Notes under the pieces: model-generated
Database searches by the model: none
Told to the model about the DNA's origin: nothing
What the model saw: only the letters and a program-made list of their open reading frames with translations
Shown: positions 1-9,067 of the stretch, one piece after another
Numbering within the stretch: the stretch's first letter is position 1
Layout: every line of letters begins with the position of its first letter
NCBI GenBank assembly: GCA_050485785.1
Contig: JBJHCA010000044.1
Coordinates: 1 to 27,815 of the forward strand
DNA: 27,815 bases
Reading direction: 5' to 3'
From: JBJHCA01 sp050485785
GTDB lineage: Bacteria; Bacteroidota; Bacteroidia; Chitinophagales; Saprospiraceae
Translations under genes and position numbers: made by a program

Positions 1-1674
1 GAATCGGAAGAAGGCAGATTAAAACTGACCGGTGGACAGGGTGGCTATTTTACAGCTTTGGCAGGGTACGGTAACACCATCGATAACCTTGGGTTTAGAG
101 TGGATTATTTGCACAAGCAAGCTGACAACCTGGGAATGCTCAATTTCAGAATTCACGACCTTACCGGCAAGGTTCAGATCCGCTTAAATCCACGGTTCAC
201 GGTTACCGGCAAGGCTGCTATTTTTGACGAATCCTCCAATGCAACCTATGTCGGTCTCACCCAGCCAATGTTTGATGCAGGCGACTATGACTTTGTACGC
301 ATTGCTCCGGATGACCGGCTTGACGTAAGAAGGATATCAGCCAGCGTGGCTATGAGATACAACATGAGTTTAAATACCGGTTTGTATGCCACTGCATTTG
401 CCTACACAACATCCAGAAACTGGGCACGCCAGGACTTCAGCTACAGTATGCCGTCCAATCCATCAGGTGTGATATGGGGCGACACAACAGTTCCCGGAGG
501 AGCCCTGTATATGGGATCAGGTAACGGACATCGCAACCGCCAGTTTGAAGTGGCCGGATTGGACACCAGGGTCCGTCATCGGTATCATATTGGGCAGGTA
601 GCATCCAGACTGGATGCCGGAGCTAGGTTCATGGTGGAAAAAGCCGAAGAACAACGAATCAACGGTTCACTTCCCGATGCTCGTTCAGGCGATCTGATCA
701 GCGATGAAATGCGCGGTTGATACGCCATTAGCGCTTATGTGCAAAACAGATGGAACCTGACCGAGGAGCTCAGCATTACAGCGGGATTGCGCAGCGAAAC
801 CTACTTTTACCACCGGAGCATTTACCGCACTTCGCAAATAGATACTCTGATCAGATCAAAAACTGTGTTAACGGATTGGATCCCCGGATTCAGTATGCAT
901 TATCAAATGAACAGAAATCTCAGCTTATATGGAGGAGTTCACCGCGGATTTGCACCACCCAGAATAACTCAGGCTATCGCCAACAGCGGGGAAGTGTACA
1001 ACCTTGATCCCGAACTGAGCTGGAATTACGAGCTTGGACTAAGGTTTACAAACAGCCCGGCATTCAACTTTGAACTGACATTGTTCCACATGGAGTTTGA
1101 CAATCAAATCATCCCGATTTCCGAATCGGCAGGAGGAAGTGGCTCCGGTCTGATGAATGGCGGGGAAACACGGCATACCGGAGTAGAAGTCGCGGTATCT
1201 GCTGACATTCTCAACCTGTTTAATAACGGAAGCAACCATGCTCTGCTCTTGGGAGGACATCTGACATACAGTCAAAGCCACTTCAGCAGTGATCGGTGGA
1301 TAGGAAACAGCAATGACAGAACTTCTGTAAAGGGTAATCAGCTTCCCTATGCCCCCGATTTCATTATTCATTCCTCGGCTACCTGGGTAACTCCGGGCGG
1401 GTTTTCAGCAAGATACACTATCAGGTATACTGACAGGCAGTTTACCGACGAATTGAATACAATAGTACCTGAAGCCAACGGCCGGTCAGGAATAATTCCC
1501 GCCTTTATGGTGATGGATGCAACACTGCTGTATACCCTAAGAAATATGCCTCTCACCCTCCATGCCGGCGTCAAAAACCTGAGCAATCAACGGTATATAG
1601 CCAACCGCAGACCACAGGGAATCAGACTTGGCTTGCCCAGAACCATAACTGCAGGAGCTGAGTATGTTTTTTAG
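1..1674 (+). pseudogene. TonB-dependent (FecA-like) receptor, 5'-truncated by the window and broken by an in-frame TGA
   Basis: Outer-membrane TonB-dependent receptor, probably for a ferric siderophore or citrate-type ligand. The frame is open from base 1 and shows only beta-barrel sequence; the plug domain and TonB box lie outside the window. FecA-like features include the GLTQPMFD segment near base 255, followed by a DDRLDVRR stretch, and a C-terminus ending in an aromatic residue (AGAEYVF), as expected for BAM-assembled barrels. A TGA at 718-720 stops the frame after EMRG, but the same frame resumes at once with YAISAYVQNRW, the usual barrel strand of this family, and runs to the TAA at 1672-1674. 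Because the frame is kept, a single nonsense substitution (or base-calling error) explains it better than a frameshift. TGA is the normal stop elsewhere here (for example at 6598-6600), so recoding is unlikely. The family assignment is firm; the ligand is inferred. Confidence 0.85.
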
Positions 1675-1717
1675 CCCGCCTCCCCTTCAAATTGATTGAT
1701 TTTTCGATATTTGGGGG

Positions 1718-4700
1718 ATGAAGGCTACAATGTTTTACTCATACCCGATACAGCGCGTTTCCTTGTTCTTTTTTTTCATGACTCTTTGTGCTGTGCTTGA
1801 CGCACAGAATGAAAGTTTCCTTCCGGAGAACTACTTTCAGCAGGAAGTTCACTACACGATCAATGTTACTCTCGACGACAATGCCCACAAACTGTTATCC
1901 CAAATAAAAATACAGTACATCAATCATTCTCCCGATAAGCTGGGCGAAATCTACATGCACTTGTGGCCCAACGCTTTCAGCAGCCGCAATACTGCTTTTG
2001 CACGACAACTTCTGGAAAGCGGAAATACTAACTTCCATTTTGCTGATGCCACCCAAAGAGGATTTATCGACAGTCTGCACTGGACAGCCAACGGTACTGA
2101 AGTCCATTCAGAATCCTGGAACCGCCATCCGGATGTGGTTGTACTCAGGTTGCCACACCCATTGGAACCCGGTGATACATTGCATCTTGAAACGCCGTTC
2201 AGGGTCAGAATTCCGGCTTCATTTTCAAGGCTTGGCCGGGTTGGTCAAAGCTATCAGCTAACGCAGTGGTACCCCAAGCCGGCTGTATATGACCGGGAAG
2301 GCTGGCACCCCATGCCTTACCTGCACCGCGGTGAATATTATTCTTCATTTGGAAGCTTCGTAGTCAGTATCACTTTGCCTGCTAATTACGTGGTTGGGGC
2401 TACCGGCGTTTGTGTCACACCTTCTGAATGGGTGTTTATAGACAGCGTGGCAGCCAGAACCCAGGCCACCCTTTCACCTGAAGGCAGTGTGGATTTGCTC
2501 AGTGGTCACCATCCCATCCCACCATCGGACAGTGCAATAAAAACCATAACATTTGAAGCGGATAATGTACATGATTTTGCCTGGTTTGCCGATAAACGGT
2601 TTTATGTGGAACGGGATACCATCAGGTTTGAAAGCGGCAGAGAGGTTATTGCCTACACCATGTTTACCAATGAGGAACTTGAACTCTGGTATCGACATGG
2701 CATTGAATACGTTACAAGGTCAACAGAGTTTTACAGCAGAATGGTAGGGGAGTATCCCTATCCCCAGGTTACAGCATTGCAAAGCTCACTGAGTGCCGGA
2801 GCAGGGATGGAGTATCCCATGGTAACCGTTATCGGACGAATGGGATCATCCAAACTTCTGGATATAGTTATTGCCCACGAAGTGGGCCACAATTGGTTTT
2901 ACGGCATTCTAGCCACCAATGAGCGCCGCTTTCCATGGCTTGACGAAGGCATGAACTCTTATATTGAACGCCTGTATACCCAGCATTTTTACGGCCAGCC
3001 GCAGCAGATCAGCGAATTTATCGGCAACATTCCAGGACTCAACATCAGACACGATATGCCTTTGGACCGATTTGCATACCGTCTGACTGCCGGACTGAAT
3101 CTTCATCAGCCTCCTGACCTCCACAGTGAAAAGTTTTCGGAGATCAACTACGGTGTAAGTTGCTATATGATGCCGTCACATTTCTTCGGTTACCTGGAAG
3201 CATATCTTGGACGGGATACCCTGTTGACTGCTTTCCGGACTTATTACGAGCATTTTAAGTTTCGCCATCCCGGCCCTGATGACGTAAGAAATGTGTTTGA
3301 AACAGTGGCCGGAAAAAACCTGTCCTGGTTTTTTGACGACCTCATCGGCAGTACCGGCATCATGGATTACTTCATTTTGCGGGCAGTTAAAGACCGCGAT
3401 GGTCACTGGCAACTCACAGTGCGCAACCGGGGTAGTGTACCCGGCCCCTTTACCATTTCCGGACTGAATAATCTCCAGATTATGCATACAGCCTGGCAGG
3501 AAGGTTTTACGGGGACACAGACCATAGATTTTGGACGGGGCAATTATGATGAGTTCGTGATCGATATTGATGAAGTTTCTGCTGACCTGAGGCCTGAAAA
3601 TAACTCCTTTCAAAACCGACTGTTGTTCAGGAGGACACAGCCATTCAATTTTAGCATGGCTAACCTCATCAATCAACCCGACAGAACGCAGTTCAGCATT
3701 TTCCCAGTAGTGGGATACAATGTTGCCAACGGCCCTATGCCTGGTGCTTTGATGCACAATTACATGCTGCCACCTCCCAGGTTTCAATTCTATGCCATGC
3801 CCATGATAGGAACCCGCCGGTTAAGCCTGAACGGTTCCGGGCGAATTGCCTATAACCTTCAGCCGGATCTGGGCAAAATCAGACGCGCATCTCCTTACTT
3901 TTTGATAAAAAGCTACAGTGAGGAGCGTTCGTTTGAATTTTTCTCCCGATACATCAAACTGGAACATGGATGGAATATCGACTTTAAAAAACCCGACCAC
4001 CGAAACCCCAGAGAACACGAAACAGGAGGCAGAATATTATGGCTGATGCAGCAGTCCCCACAGTCCGGTGACGAAAGCTGGTGGTCGCAGTTCGACCAGC
4101 GGCGGCTGGCAGAAATCTATTACCTGTTCAGGCATACCGGTTTCCTGGATCCTTACTCCATCCGAATTACAGTTACGGGAGAACCACAGTTCAGCGGCGA
4201 AAGGCAAGACTTCTCAGGTTATCTCAAAGTAAGCCTGGAGTATAACCAGTCCTTTCTTTTGGGCAAACGCGGGCACAGATTCAGAGCCCGTGTTTTTGGT
4301 GGTGCCTTCGCATACAATGCTGACAGAGAGTTTGGTGCATATCCGTTTGCCCTGAGCATGACACCAGGCCACGACTATGTGTATGACCATACCGCAATTG
4401 ACAGGTATGGAAGACCGGGAATGTTGGGTCGACAAACCATAAGGGGGATGGGCGGATTTAAAGTACCTGTATCCGCTGTTTGGCAGGGAGCCAGTAACTC
4501 TGCCATTCTGGCTGCCAATCTGGATAGTGATGTTCCGCTACCCGGGTTAGGAAGAAATTTTCCGGTAAAACCCTATGCGGATATCGGCTATTTTTTCCAT
4601 ACCTTTCCTGTTTCCAGAGATGATAACAGTTTGTGGATCAATGCCGGACTAAAACTTGATTTGTATCTGCTCGAAGTGTATTTTCCTCTCTGGAGCAATG

Positions 4701-4816
4701 CGGTTCTCAGAAGGGAAGTGTACGACCTGTTTGACAGCGGTTACTTTTTAAAAACTACATTTGCTTTCCATTTTGATCGCATCAGCAATATCGCAATACT
4801 GAGGCAAATACTTTAA
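1718..4816 (+). CDS. Secreted M1-family zinc metallopeptidase with beta-rich C-terminal region
   Basis: 1032 residues. An N-terminal signal peptide (hydrophobic run LFFFFMTLCAVL, likely cleavage before QNES) directs export. The M1 catalytic core is visible: a GAGMEYP segment around residue 364 corresponds to the GxMEN substrate-binding motif, HEVGH at 387-391 is the zinc motif, and E410 (in WLDEG) is the third ligand with the expected 18-residue spacing. It should act as an aminopeptidase-like enzyme in the periplasm or outer membrane. The core ends near residue 600. The last ~370 residues are rich in alternating hydrophobic/aromatic strands and resemble an outer-membrane beta-barrel or a large beta domain rather than the usual M1 helical C-domain. 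An ATG at 1730 is an alternative start that keeps the signal peptide. The next gene begins 9 nt after the stop, so the three genes to 7780 are probably one operon. Peptidase family is firm; the barrel is inference. Confidence 0.9.
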   Translation: MKATMFYSYPIQRVSLFFFFMTLCAVLDAQNESFLPENYFQQEVHYTINVTLDDNAHKLLSQIKIQYINHSPDKLGEIYMHLWPNAFSSRNTAFARQLLESGNTNFHFADATQRGFIDSLHWTANGTEVHSESWNRHPDVVVLRLPHPLEPGDTLHLETPFRVRIPASFSRLGRVGQSYQLTQWYPKPAVYDREGWHPMPYLHRGEYYSSFGSFVVSITLPANYVVGATGVCVTPSEWVFIDSVAARTQATLSPEGSVDLLSGHHPIPPSDSAIKTITFEADNVHDFAWFADKRFYVERDTIRFESGREVIAYTMFTNEELELWYRHGIEYVTRSTEFYSRMVGEYPYPQVTALQSSLSAGAGMEYPMVTVIGRMGSSKLLDIVIAHEVGHNWFYGILATNERRFPWLDEGMNSYIERLYTQHFYGQPQQISEFIGNIPGLNIRHDMPLDRFAYRLTAGLNLHQPPDLHSEKFSEINYGVSCYMMPSHFFGYLEAYLGRDTLLTAFRTYYEHFKFRHPGPDDVRNVFETVAGKNLSWFFDDLIGSTGIMDYFILRAVKDRDGHWQLTVRNRGSVPGPFTISGLNNLQIMHTAWQEGFTGTQTIDFGRGNYDEFVIDIDEVSADLRPENNSFQNRLLFRRTQPFNFSMANLINQPDRTQFSIFPVVGYNVANGPMPGALMHNYMLPPPRFQFYAMPMIGTRRLSLNGSGRIAYNLQPDLGKIRRASPYFLIKSYSEERSFEFFSRYIKLEHGWNIDFKKPDHRNPREHETGGRILWLMQQSPQSGDESWWSQFDQRRLAEIYYLFRHTGFLDPYSIRITVTGEPQFSGERQDFSGYLKVSLEYNQSFLLGKRGHRFRARVFGGAFAYNADREFGAYPFALSMTPGHDYVYDHTAIDRYGRPGMLGRQTIRGMGGFKVPVSAVWQGASNSAILAANLDSDVPLPGLGRNFPVKPYADIGYFFHTFPVSRDDNSLWINAGLKLDLYLLEVYFPLWSNAVLRREVYDLFDSGYFLKTTFAFHFDRISNIAILRQIL

Positions 4817-4824
4817 ATCGACAC

Positions 4825-6600
4825 ATGATAGTGAAGCCCGATCTGCAAATAATCAAAGCCACGGACAAGGATTGGCTGTCACATGATAAGGTAATAAACT
4901 ATCACCAGCTCGCTAATTTTTTGGTGCTCTGGGCACCGCGGTTCTTCAAAAATCAACACGCTGCTAAAATCACTGTGTTTGCCGATACCTGGGAACCGCG
5001 CTTTCACCGTCTGATAGAAGAAGTAATAACCCAGGCTCTTCCACCGTCATTCGAATGCGAAGCCGGTGCATCCTTTGTTCAGAAAACCGACTATTTGAAA
5101 CCGGTTTCAGGTTATGTGATTTATCTGGGAATCCCGCCGGGGCCTGAACACCTCAGACATGCCATGGAACAGGCCGCTAAGACGGTTATTATCACATACC
5201 GCGGAGATCTTACCCGGTTACATGAAATGATTCAGTTCAATTTCAAGGGTTTCAACCGCGATCTCGTAATGGTCAATAACATTTGGAATGGCAATGACCC
5301 GGTAAAAAACATATCTGAATCCTATGGTCTGGCAGGGTACTTTCAGTTTCTCGATTACAATGTGAGCTACACATTTATGCTGGAGCGAAAAAGGAACAAT
5401 AAAGAGCTGATTGAAAAGATCACCGGGTTGTTTCTCGACGGTGAAACTTTGCTTTGCCGGCTTAAAATTCTCCTGCAAAGTGGAGGAGAACTCGATATTT
5501 CACTCGATACCCGCATGTTTCGCCAGGCTATTTCCAATGCTGCCAGAAGCTGCAAAACCGACGAAGACTTTTTGGCTGAACTCAATCGCTGCTATACAGA
5601 CCTGCAACGCGACAAAGACCATCAGGCTCAGGTTTTTTATCACGATTACCTCATCAGCTTTCAGTACCCGCCCTCCCGCCATAAACGTGAAGCCATCCGC
5701 AATCTTATTCACTCCCTGCGTTGGGAAGAAGATACGGAGCGGCTGTTGTTCATTCTCCAGCGAATGGGTATGATCGATGAGGCCGTGAAAGAAGACGATG
5801 GCAGGTATCAGGTAAAATTCACCAAACGACATAATCACTACTATGTCAACAGGCTTACCGGTCTTGCTTACGAACTTTTGCCCCCACAACAAGCTAAATG
5901 GCACCTTCGCAAATATCAGATCGATGAAGAATCTCTGCTGGCCGAACAGTTTTTTGAGTGCTTCATTGAACTGCTTTACCACATAGAAGTACCGCATTTT
6001 ACCAAAAGAGTTACCGAGTGCCGTGATTGGGTTTATCAGGTGATGAACCATCCTGACAAGCCCAGCCTGGCTCAGCTCAAAGTGGTGCTGTCCCAAAACT
6101 ATGTACCCCTGCTTCGCGAGCTGATAGTTCAATCTGCATCCGTAAACAAGAGTATGGCCATTATGGAGCAGCTGATTGTTAAGCTGCAGGGCGAAAAGCA
6201 TTATACTAACAGCCTCAGCCACATGATCAACAGCTTGAAAAGCATTACCGGTTTAAGTAAGGAAGAGCCTGTGGTTTTTATCTTCAGAGGCCTTTGCGAA
6301 CTGAGTGCTTCAGTATCACCCCTCAGCAGCAATTTGAAGATTGTAGATCAGGCCATGTATAGCCGTGCCAAAAAAATGTTGCTCGAAGGTGTAGAGCAAC
6401 TCATCAGAGCTGAGACTTTACATCCTGTGGATGTACTCAACCGCCTGGCTGAACTGGAGCATTCCGTTGATTTTTTTGGCGAACACATTTCCGCAGCATG
6501 GAAAGCTGTAATAAGTCTTGTATATTGGCGGCATGTTCAGCAAACATCTGTTGATCTGATGGTTAAATTCAATCCGGGGCGGTATGCAGAATCTGTTTGA
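4825..6600 (+). CDS. Conserved-looking 591-residue soluble protein of unknown function
   Basis: I do not recognise this family. The protein has no signal peptide or membrane segment, so it is probably cytoplasmic. Residues 1-200 look alpha/beta, with short hydrophobic strands (ITVFADTW, GYVIYLGIPPGP, TVIITYRG) separated by helices, which could be a Rossmann-like or receiver-like fold, but I see no nucleotide-binding glycine loop. Residues ~200-591 are mostly helical and charged, with possible helical-repeat character. Codon use and length resemble the neighbours and the frame is intact, so it is a real gene. It starts 9 nt after the M1 peptidase stop, and its last 17 bases overlap the start of the coiled-coil membrane protein, which implies translational coupling. 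Context suggests it works with that membrane-anchored partner, possibly as a cytosolic adaptor; this is inference only. Confidence 0.8.
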   Translation: MIVKPDLQIIKATDKDWLSHDKVINYHQLANFLVLWAPRFFKNQHAAKITVFADTWEPRFHRLIEEVITQALPPSFECEAGASFVQKTDYLKPVSGYVIYLGIPPGPEHLRHAMEQAAKTVIITYRGDLTRLHEMIQFNFKGFNRDLVMVNNIWNGNDPVKNISESYGLAGYFQFLDYNVSYTFMLERKRNNKELIEKITGLFLDGETLLCRLKILLQSGGELDISLDTRMFRQAISNAARSCKTDEDFLAELNRCYTDLQRDKDHQAQVFYHDYLISFQYPPSRHKREAIRNLIHSLRWEEDTERLLFILQRMGMIDEAVKEDDGRYQVKFTKRHNHYYVNRLTGLAYELLPPQQAKWHLRKYQIDEESLLAEQFFECFIELLYHIEVPHFTKRVTECRDWVYQVMNHPDKPSLAQLKVVLSQNYVPLLRELIVQSASVNKSMAIMEQLIVKLQGEKHYTNSLSHMINSLKSITGLSKEEPVVFIFRGLCELSASVSPLSSNLKIVDQAMYSRAKKMLLEGVEQLIRAETLHPVDVLNRLAELEHSVDFFGEHISAAWKAVISLVYWRHVQQTSVDLMVKFNPGRYAESV

Positions 6601-7780
6601 AAACGAGTTCAAGGATACACTGGACCAGCTCAAAGGCCGGGTCAATGAAGTCACTTCCATAGGTGAGCAGGTTGAGTTGCACCGCGATTTCCTCGAAGCC
6701 CTTATCAAAGAGGTTCAGGATATCCGAACACAAATGCAAAAAGGTTTCGACTCTTATATCGAGTCTATCAACCACAGCAGCGGGCAAATGAACGATGGCA
6801 TGACCCATGCCCTCAACGAATACCGGGAAAAACTGGAGGAAATCACCCGTAATATCAGAGACAGCCATGGTGAACTGGGTAACCTCCAGGAGTCGTGGTG
6901 GAAAGAAAAACATGATGATCTGGACAATCTGGCTTCTGCATGGAAGAATGACCTCAAGTCTCAACTGGATACCATTGCAGCCAGACTGGATTCCTGGAAA
7001 AAGGATCACATACAGACCTTCATGAACAGCCTGCAAGGCAATATCGAAAGATATGCAGGTGTGTTCAAAAAGCAGTCGGATGAACTCAGCAGTCGCTTTG
7101 CCGGTCATGCTGAAAGCTCACTCATTGCCCTGGAACAAACAGTTTCTTCTATCCGCGAAATTGGCACCATGGCTGAAGAAGCCACGGCCAGGCTCACCGG
7201 GCAGATCGAAACTACCAAAGAAGCTGTGGAGTGGTGGATTGTTCAGTCCAAAATGCAAATCGATAAAAGCGAATCGCTTTACAAAGATCTGGAAAAGAGC
7301 GTTGGCGAAATGCTTCAGAAAGAAGAGGCCAATACCCGAAATGATATCATCGTCAAATTTGATGAATTGCGATTGGGATTTGAAGAACAATGCACACTCC
7401 TCGTCAAATCAGCCAAAGACAGTCTTGAAGAACAAAAATCCATGCAGGATGAGCTCATGGCCAGAGTACACGACTTGTCCGGTGCCACAGGCCCTCTGCT
7501 CGAAACCCTGGATAAGCTGGTGAAGCAGTTACAGGCTTTTAAACTTCAGGAGGCCTTTGAAGCCATTCACAAGAAGTTTCATGACATGGAAACGACCAAC
7601 ATGGAAATCCGTGAACAGCTCAAAACCATGGAAGAGAGTCAGGCTTCACTTATAAATACCCTCAACGATCAGGAGTTGTCGCGTAACCGGCAACAATCTG
7701 TGCAGTTTTACGTGCTGGGTGGAGTTCTTCTGGCCGGAATAATTCTGCTGGCCTACCTGATTATCGAATATTCATTTTAA
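6584..7780 (+). CDS. Long coiled-coil protein with C-terminal transmembrane anchor
   Basis: 398 residues. Residues ~1-370 are almost continuous amphipathic helix with heptad-like spacing and high Glu/Lys/Gln content, typical of a long coiled coil. Tryptophan-containing helices occur (QESWWKE, EAVEWWIVQ). The C-terminus has one strong membrane helix (VLGGVLLAGIILLAYLII) followed by only a few residues (EYSF). With no N-terminal signal peptide, this predicts a tail-anchored inner-membrane protein with its rod in the cytoplasm. The ATG at 6584 overlaps the preceding gene by 17 nt in another frame, so the two are probably made together. Superficial similarity to chemoreceptor signalling domains or apolipoprotein-like helices is compositional; I see no MCP hairpin motif. 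Function unknown; a scaffold or membrane-tethering role is inferred. Confidence 0.82.
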   Translation: MQNLFENEFKDTLDQLKGRVNEVTSIGEQVELHRDFLEALIKEVQDIRTQMQKGFDSYIESINHSSGQMNDGMTHALNEYREKLEEITRNIRDSHGELGNLQESWWKEKHDDLDNLASAWKNDLKSQLDTIAARLDSWKKDHIQTFMNSLQGNIERYAGVFKKQSDELSSRFAGHAESSLIALEQTVSSIREIGTMAEEATARLTGQIETTKEAVEWWIVQSKMQIDKSESLYKDLEKSVGEMLQKEEANTRNDIIVKFDELRLGFEEQCTLLVKSAKDSLEEQKSMQDELMARVHDLSGATGPLLETLDKLVKQLQAFKLQEAFEAIHKKFHDMETTNMEIREQLKTMEESQASLINTLNDQELSRNRQQSVQFYVLGGVLLAGIILLAYLIIEYSF

Positions 7781-7790
7781 TGAAGCAAGG

Positions 7791-7822
7791 GTTGATTGGT
7801 ACCACTGAATAGGCTATATTTG
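7791..7822 (+). promoter_or_regulatory. Bacteroidota-type promoter for the 7849 membrane-protein pair
   Basis: The -7 element TATATTTG at 7815-7822 matches TAnnTTTG exactly. A TTG at 7792-7794 lies 20 bp upstream, a suitable -33 spacing. It lies in the 68-nt gap after the coiled-coil gene, so the 7849 gene need not depend on the upstream operon. Confidence 0.6.
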
Positions 7823-7848
7823 ACGCCGCAATAAATCCCGGAACCGCC

Positions 7849-8415
7849 ATGTTCAGCTTTAAAACCAACATCGTACACCGACGAAATCTCCGCTGGAAGC
7901 CGGCATTGCTGGGATTGGGATTCATTGTATTGTTTCTCGCCTACGCCTGGGCCATGTTTACATCAGGCAGCATAGGTTTTATTGATCGCCTTATGGCCAA
8001 TATGGGGCTTGCTTCCTATTCGTTTGCCATCTATTCGGGTATCACTGCCATACTTATGGTTCAAGCTCTGTGGGCAGTTTACTACCTTTTCCGGGCAAAA
8101 AAAATCAAACGGGGATTTATCTCCTTCATGGATGATAAACTCATTATCCGACGTGGAAAAGAGGTGTACGAAATTCCTCAGTCAGATTTAACCGCACTTA
8201 CTTTGGAGATCAGAGATTTGCCCGCTCCGGGGCACAAACCGCTCAAAGCATTAAGCGGAGGCAGCTTTTTGCGGATCCCCTCCAAAGACGGTGAGTTTGT
8301 TACTGAAATCGATATACTTGAAGAGAATGAAAAAAGGCAACTCCTCCAGGTTGCCGATTACCTTAAAATTGAACACGACGTGCCCGTGCTGGTTAAAAAG
8401 CCCGGTCACCATTAA
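7849..8415 (+). CDS. Two-helix membrane protein with C-terminal PH-like cytoplasmic domain
   Basis: 188 residues of unknown function. Two membrane helices are clear: residues ~18-38 (ALLGLGFIVLFLAYAWAMF) and ~60-83. They are followed by a basic stretch (FRAKKIKRG) that should be cytoplasmic by the positive-inside rule. The remaining ~100 residues alternate short beta strands (FISFMDDKLIIRRG, EVYEIPQSDL) with a terminal helix, a pattern seen in PH-like domains attached to bacterial membrane proteins (YcxB/bPH type). That similarity is by eye only. The gene has its own promoter-like sequence upstream and is followed after 29 nt by another small membrane protein, so the two probably form one transcription unit. 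Confidence 0.75.
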   Translation: MFSFKTNIVHRRNLRWKPALLGLGFIVLFLAYAWAMFTSGSIGFIDRLMANMGLASYSFAIYSGITAILMVQALWAVYYLFRAKKIKRGFISFMDDKLIIRRGKEVYEIPQSDLTALTLEIRDLPAPGHKPLKALSGGSFLRIPSKDGEFVTEIDILEENEKRQLLQVADYLKIEHDVPVLVKKPGHH

Positions 8416-8444
8416 CCATTTATTCATCCTTTAACCCCGCATTC

Positions 8445-8738
8445 ATGGACGGCAAAACCAAAGCACTATTGGCACACATCACCATCATCGGTTGGATTGT
8501 TGCCCTGGTACTCAATCAGGAACCCAATAAAGACCCCATGGCGTCTTTTTACATTCGCCAGGTACTGGGCATATATATTGTGGGAATCGTGATTTCCTTT
8601 ATCCCCGTAGTAGGATGGATTCTCTGGCTGGCAGTATTTGTATTCTGGCTGCTCAGCCTGATATACTCCATTCAGGGTACCAAAAAGGAAGTGCCGCTGG
8701 TCGGGGAATATTTTCAGGACTGGTTCAAAGCACTCTAA
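8445..8738 (+). CDS. Small DUF4870-like membrane protein
   Basis: 97 residues, almost all in hydrophobic segments. The arrangement KALLAHITIIGWIVALVLNQ, then SFYIRQVLGIYIV and two further helices, is the pattern of DUF4870/YtjA-like small membrane proteins, where the FYxRQ motif follows the first helix. No biochemical function is established that I can name. No separate promoter element is visible in the 29-nt gap, so it is probably transcribed with the 7849 gene. The family call rests on motif recognition. Confidence 0.75.
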   Translation: MDGKTKALLAHITIIGWIVALVLNQEPNKDPMASFYIRQVLGIYIVGIVISFIPVVGWILWLAVFVFWLLSLIYSIQGTKKEVPLVGEYFQDWFKAL

Positions 8739-8811
8739 GGTTTACCACTACTTAAGATCAGCATTACTGACATCCGCCAGGCCGTTGCATATCGGCATTT
8801 CCTGCGTTTTC

Positions 8812-8840
8812 CCCTATATCAATACCCGAAAAATATAGGG
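8812..8840. repeat. Interrupted palindrome CCCTATAT-N13-ATATAGGG
   Basis: Two perfect 8-base arms (8812-8819 and 8833-8840) are separated by 13 bases. No T-run follows, so it is more like an operator than a terminator. It lies ~100 bp upstream of the TAAATTTG promoter candidate for the DUF6427-like gene. Confidence 0.45.
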
Positions 8841-8938
8841 TAGGGATACTGTTAGCAGTGCTTTTGAATCTGTTTGCCGGTTTTTTATGTATAACTCTTT
8901 GTTTGTACATAGAAGCATCGTATACCTTGGTTGCCCGA

Positions 8939-8946
8939 TAAATTTG
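8939..8946 (+). promoter_or_regulatory. -7 element (TAAATTTG) upstream of the DUF6427-like gene
   Basis: Exact TAnnTTTG match. No good -33 TTG is seen 17-21 bp upstream. If used, the leader to the GTG start at 9068 would be ~115 nt. Confidence 0.4.
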
Positions 8947-9067
8947 TCGTCTACCTTTTCTCGTTTAAAAAAGGTACTCTGCTGCCTTGCTTAAAGCGGG
9001 AACACCGAAAGCGCAGAGTTGCGATACTCGCAAATAATGCTTTTCTTTGGCCAAACGAACCGAAGCC

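Larger units (their letters stand above)
8739..9067. other. 329-nt non-coding interval before the DUF6427-like gene
   Basis: No convincing ORF lies here: short frames that cross it start with TTG or shadow the downstream gene. I see an interrupted palindrome at 8812-8840 and an exact -7 element TAAATTTG at 8939-8946, listed separately. A weaker promoter candidate is TTTG at 8902-8905 with TACCTTGG at 8923-8930 (17-bp spacing). No tRNA-like fold or intrinsic terminator with a T-run is evident. Confidence 0.6.

Noticed and set aside
1..1674. TGA recoding (as Trp or Gly) to explain the interrupted receptor
   Set aside because: TGA is used as the normal terminator for several intact genes in the window, and all other long genes lack in-frame TGA.
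1681..1720. CCCC/GGGG and CAAAT/ATTTG pairing near the M1 start as a translational switch
   Set aside because: The stem is interrupted and short, and the nearby GATATTTG is only a one-mismatch -7 element; not strong enough to report.
3176..3787. 203-residue minus-strand frame inside the M1 peptidase gene
   Set aside because: Antisense shadow of a clear M1 gene, with no recognisable domain and no promoter.
5500..6222. 240-residue minus-strand frame inside the 591-residue gene
   Set aside because: Antisense shadow. The plus-strand frame is longer, coupled to its neighbours and has normal protein composition.
6584..7780. Methyl-accepting chemotaxis protein for the coiled-coil gene
   Set aside because: No HAMP domain and no conserved signalling hairpin tip; its only membrane helix is at the C-terminus.
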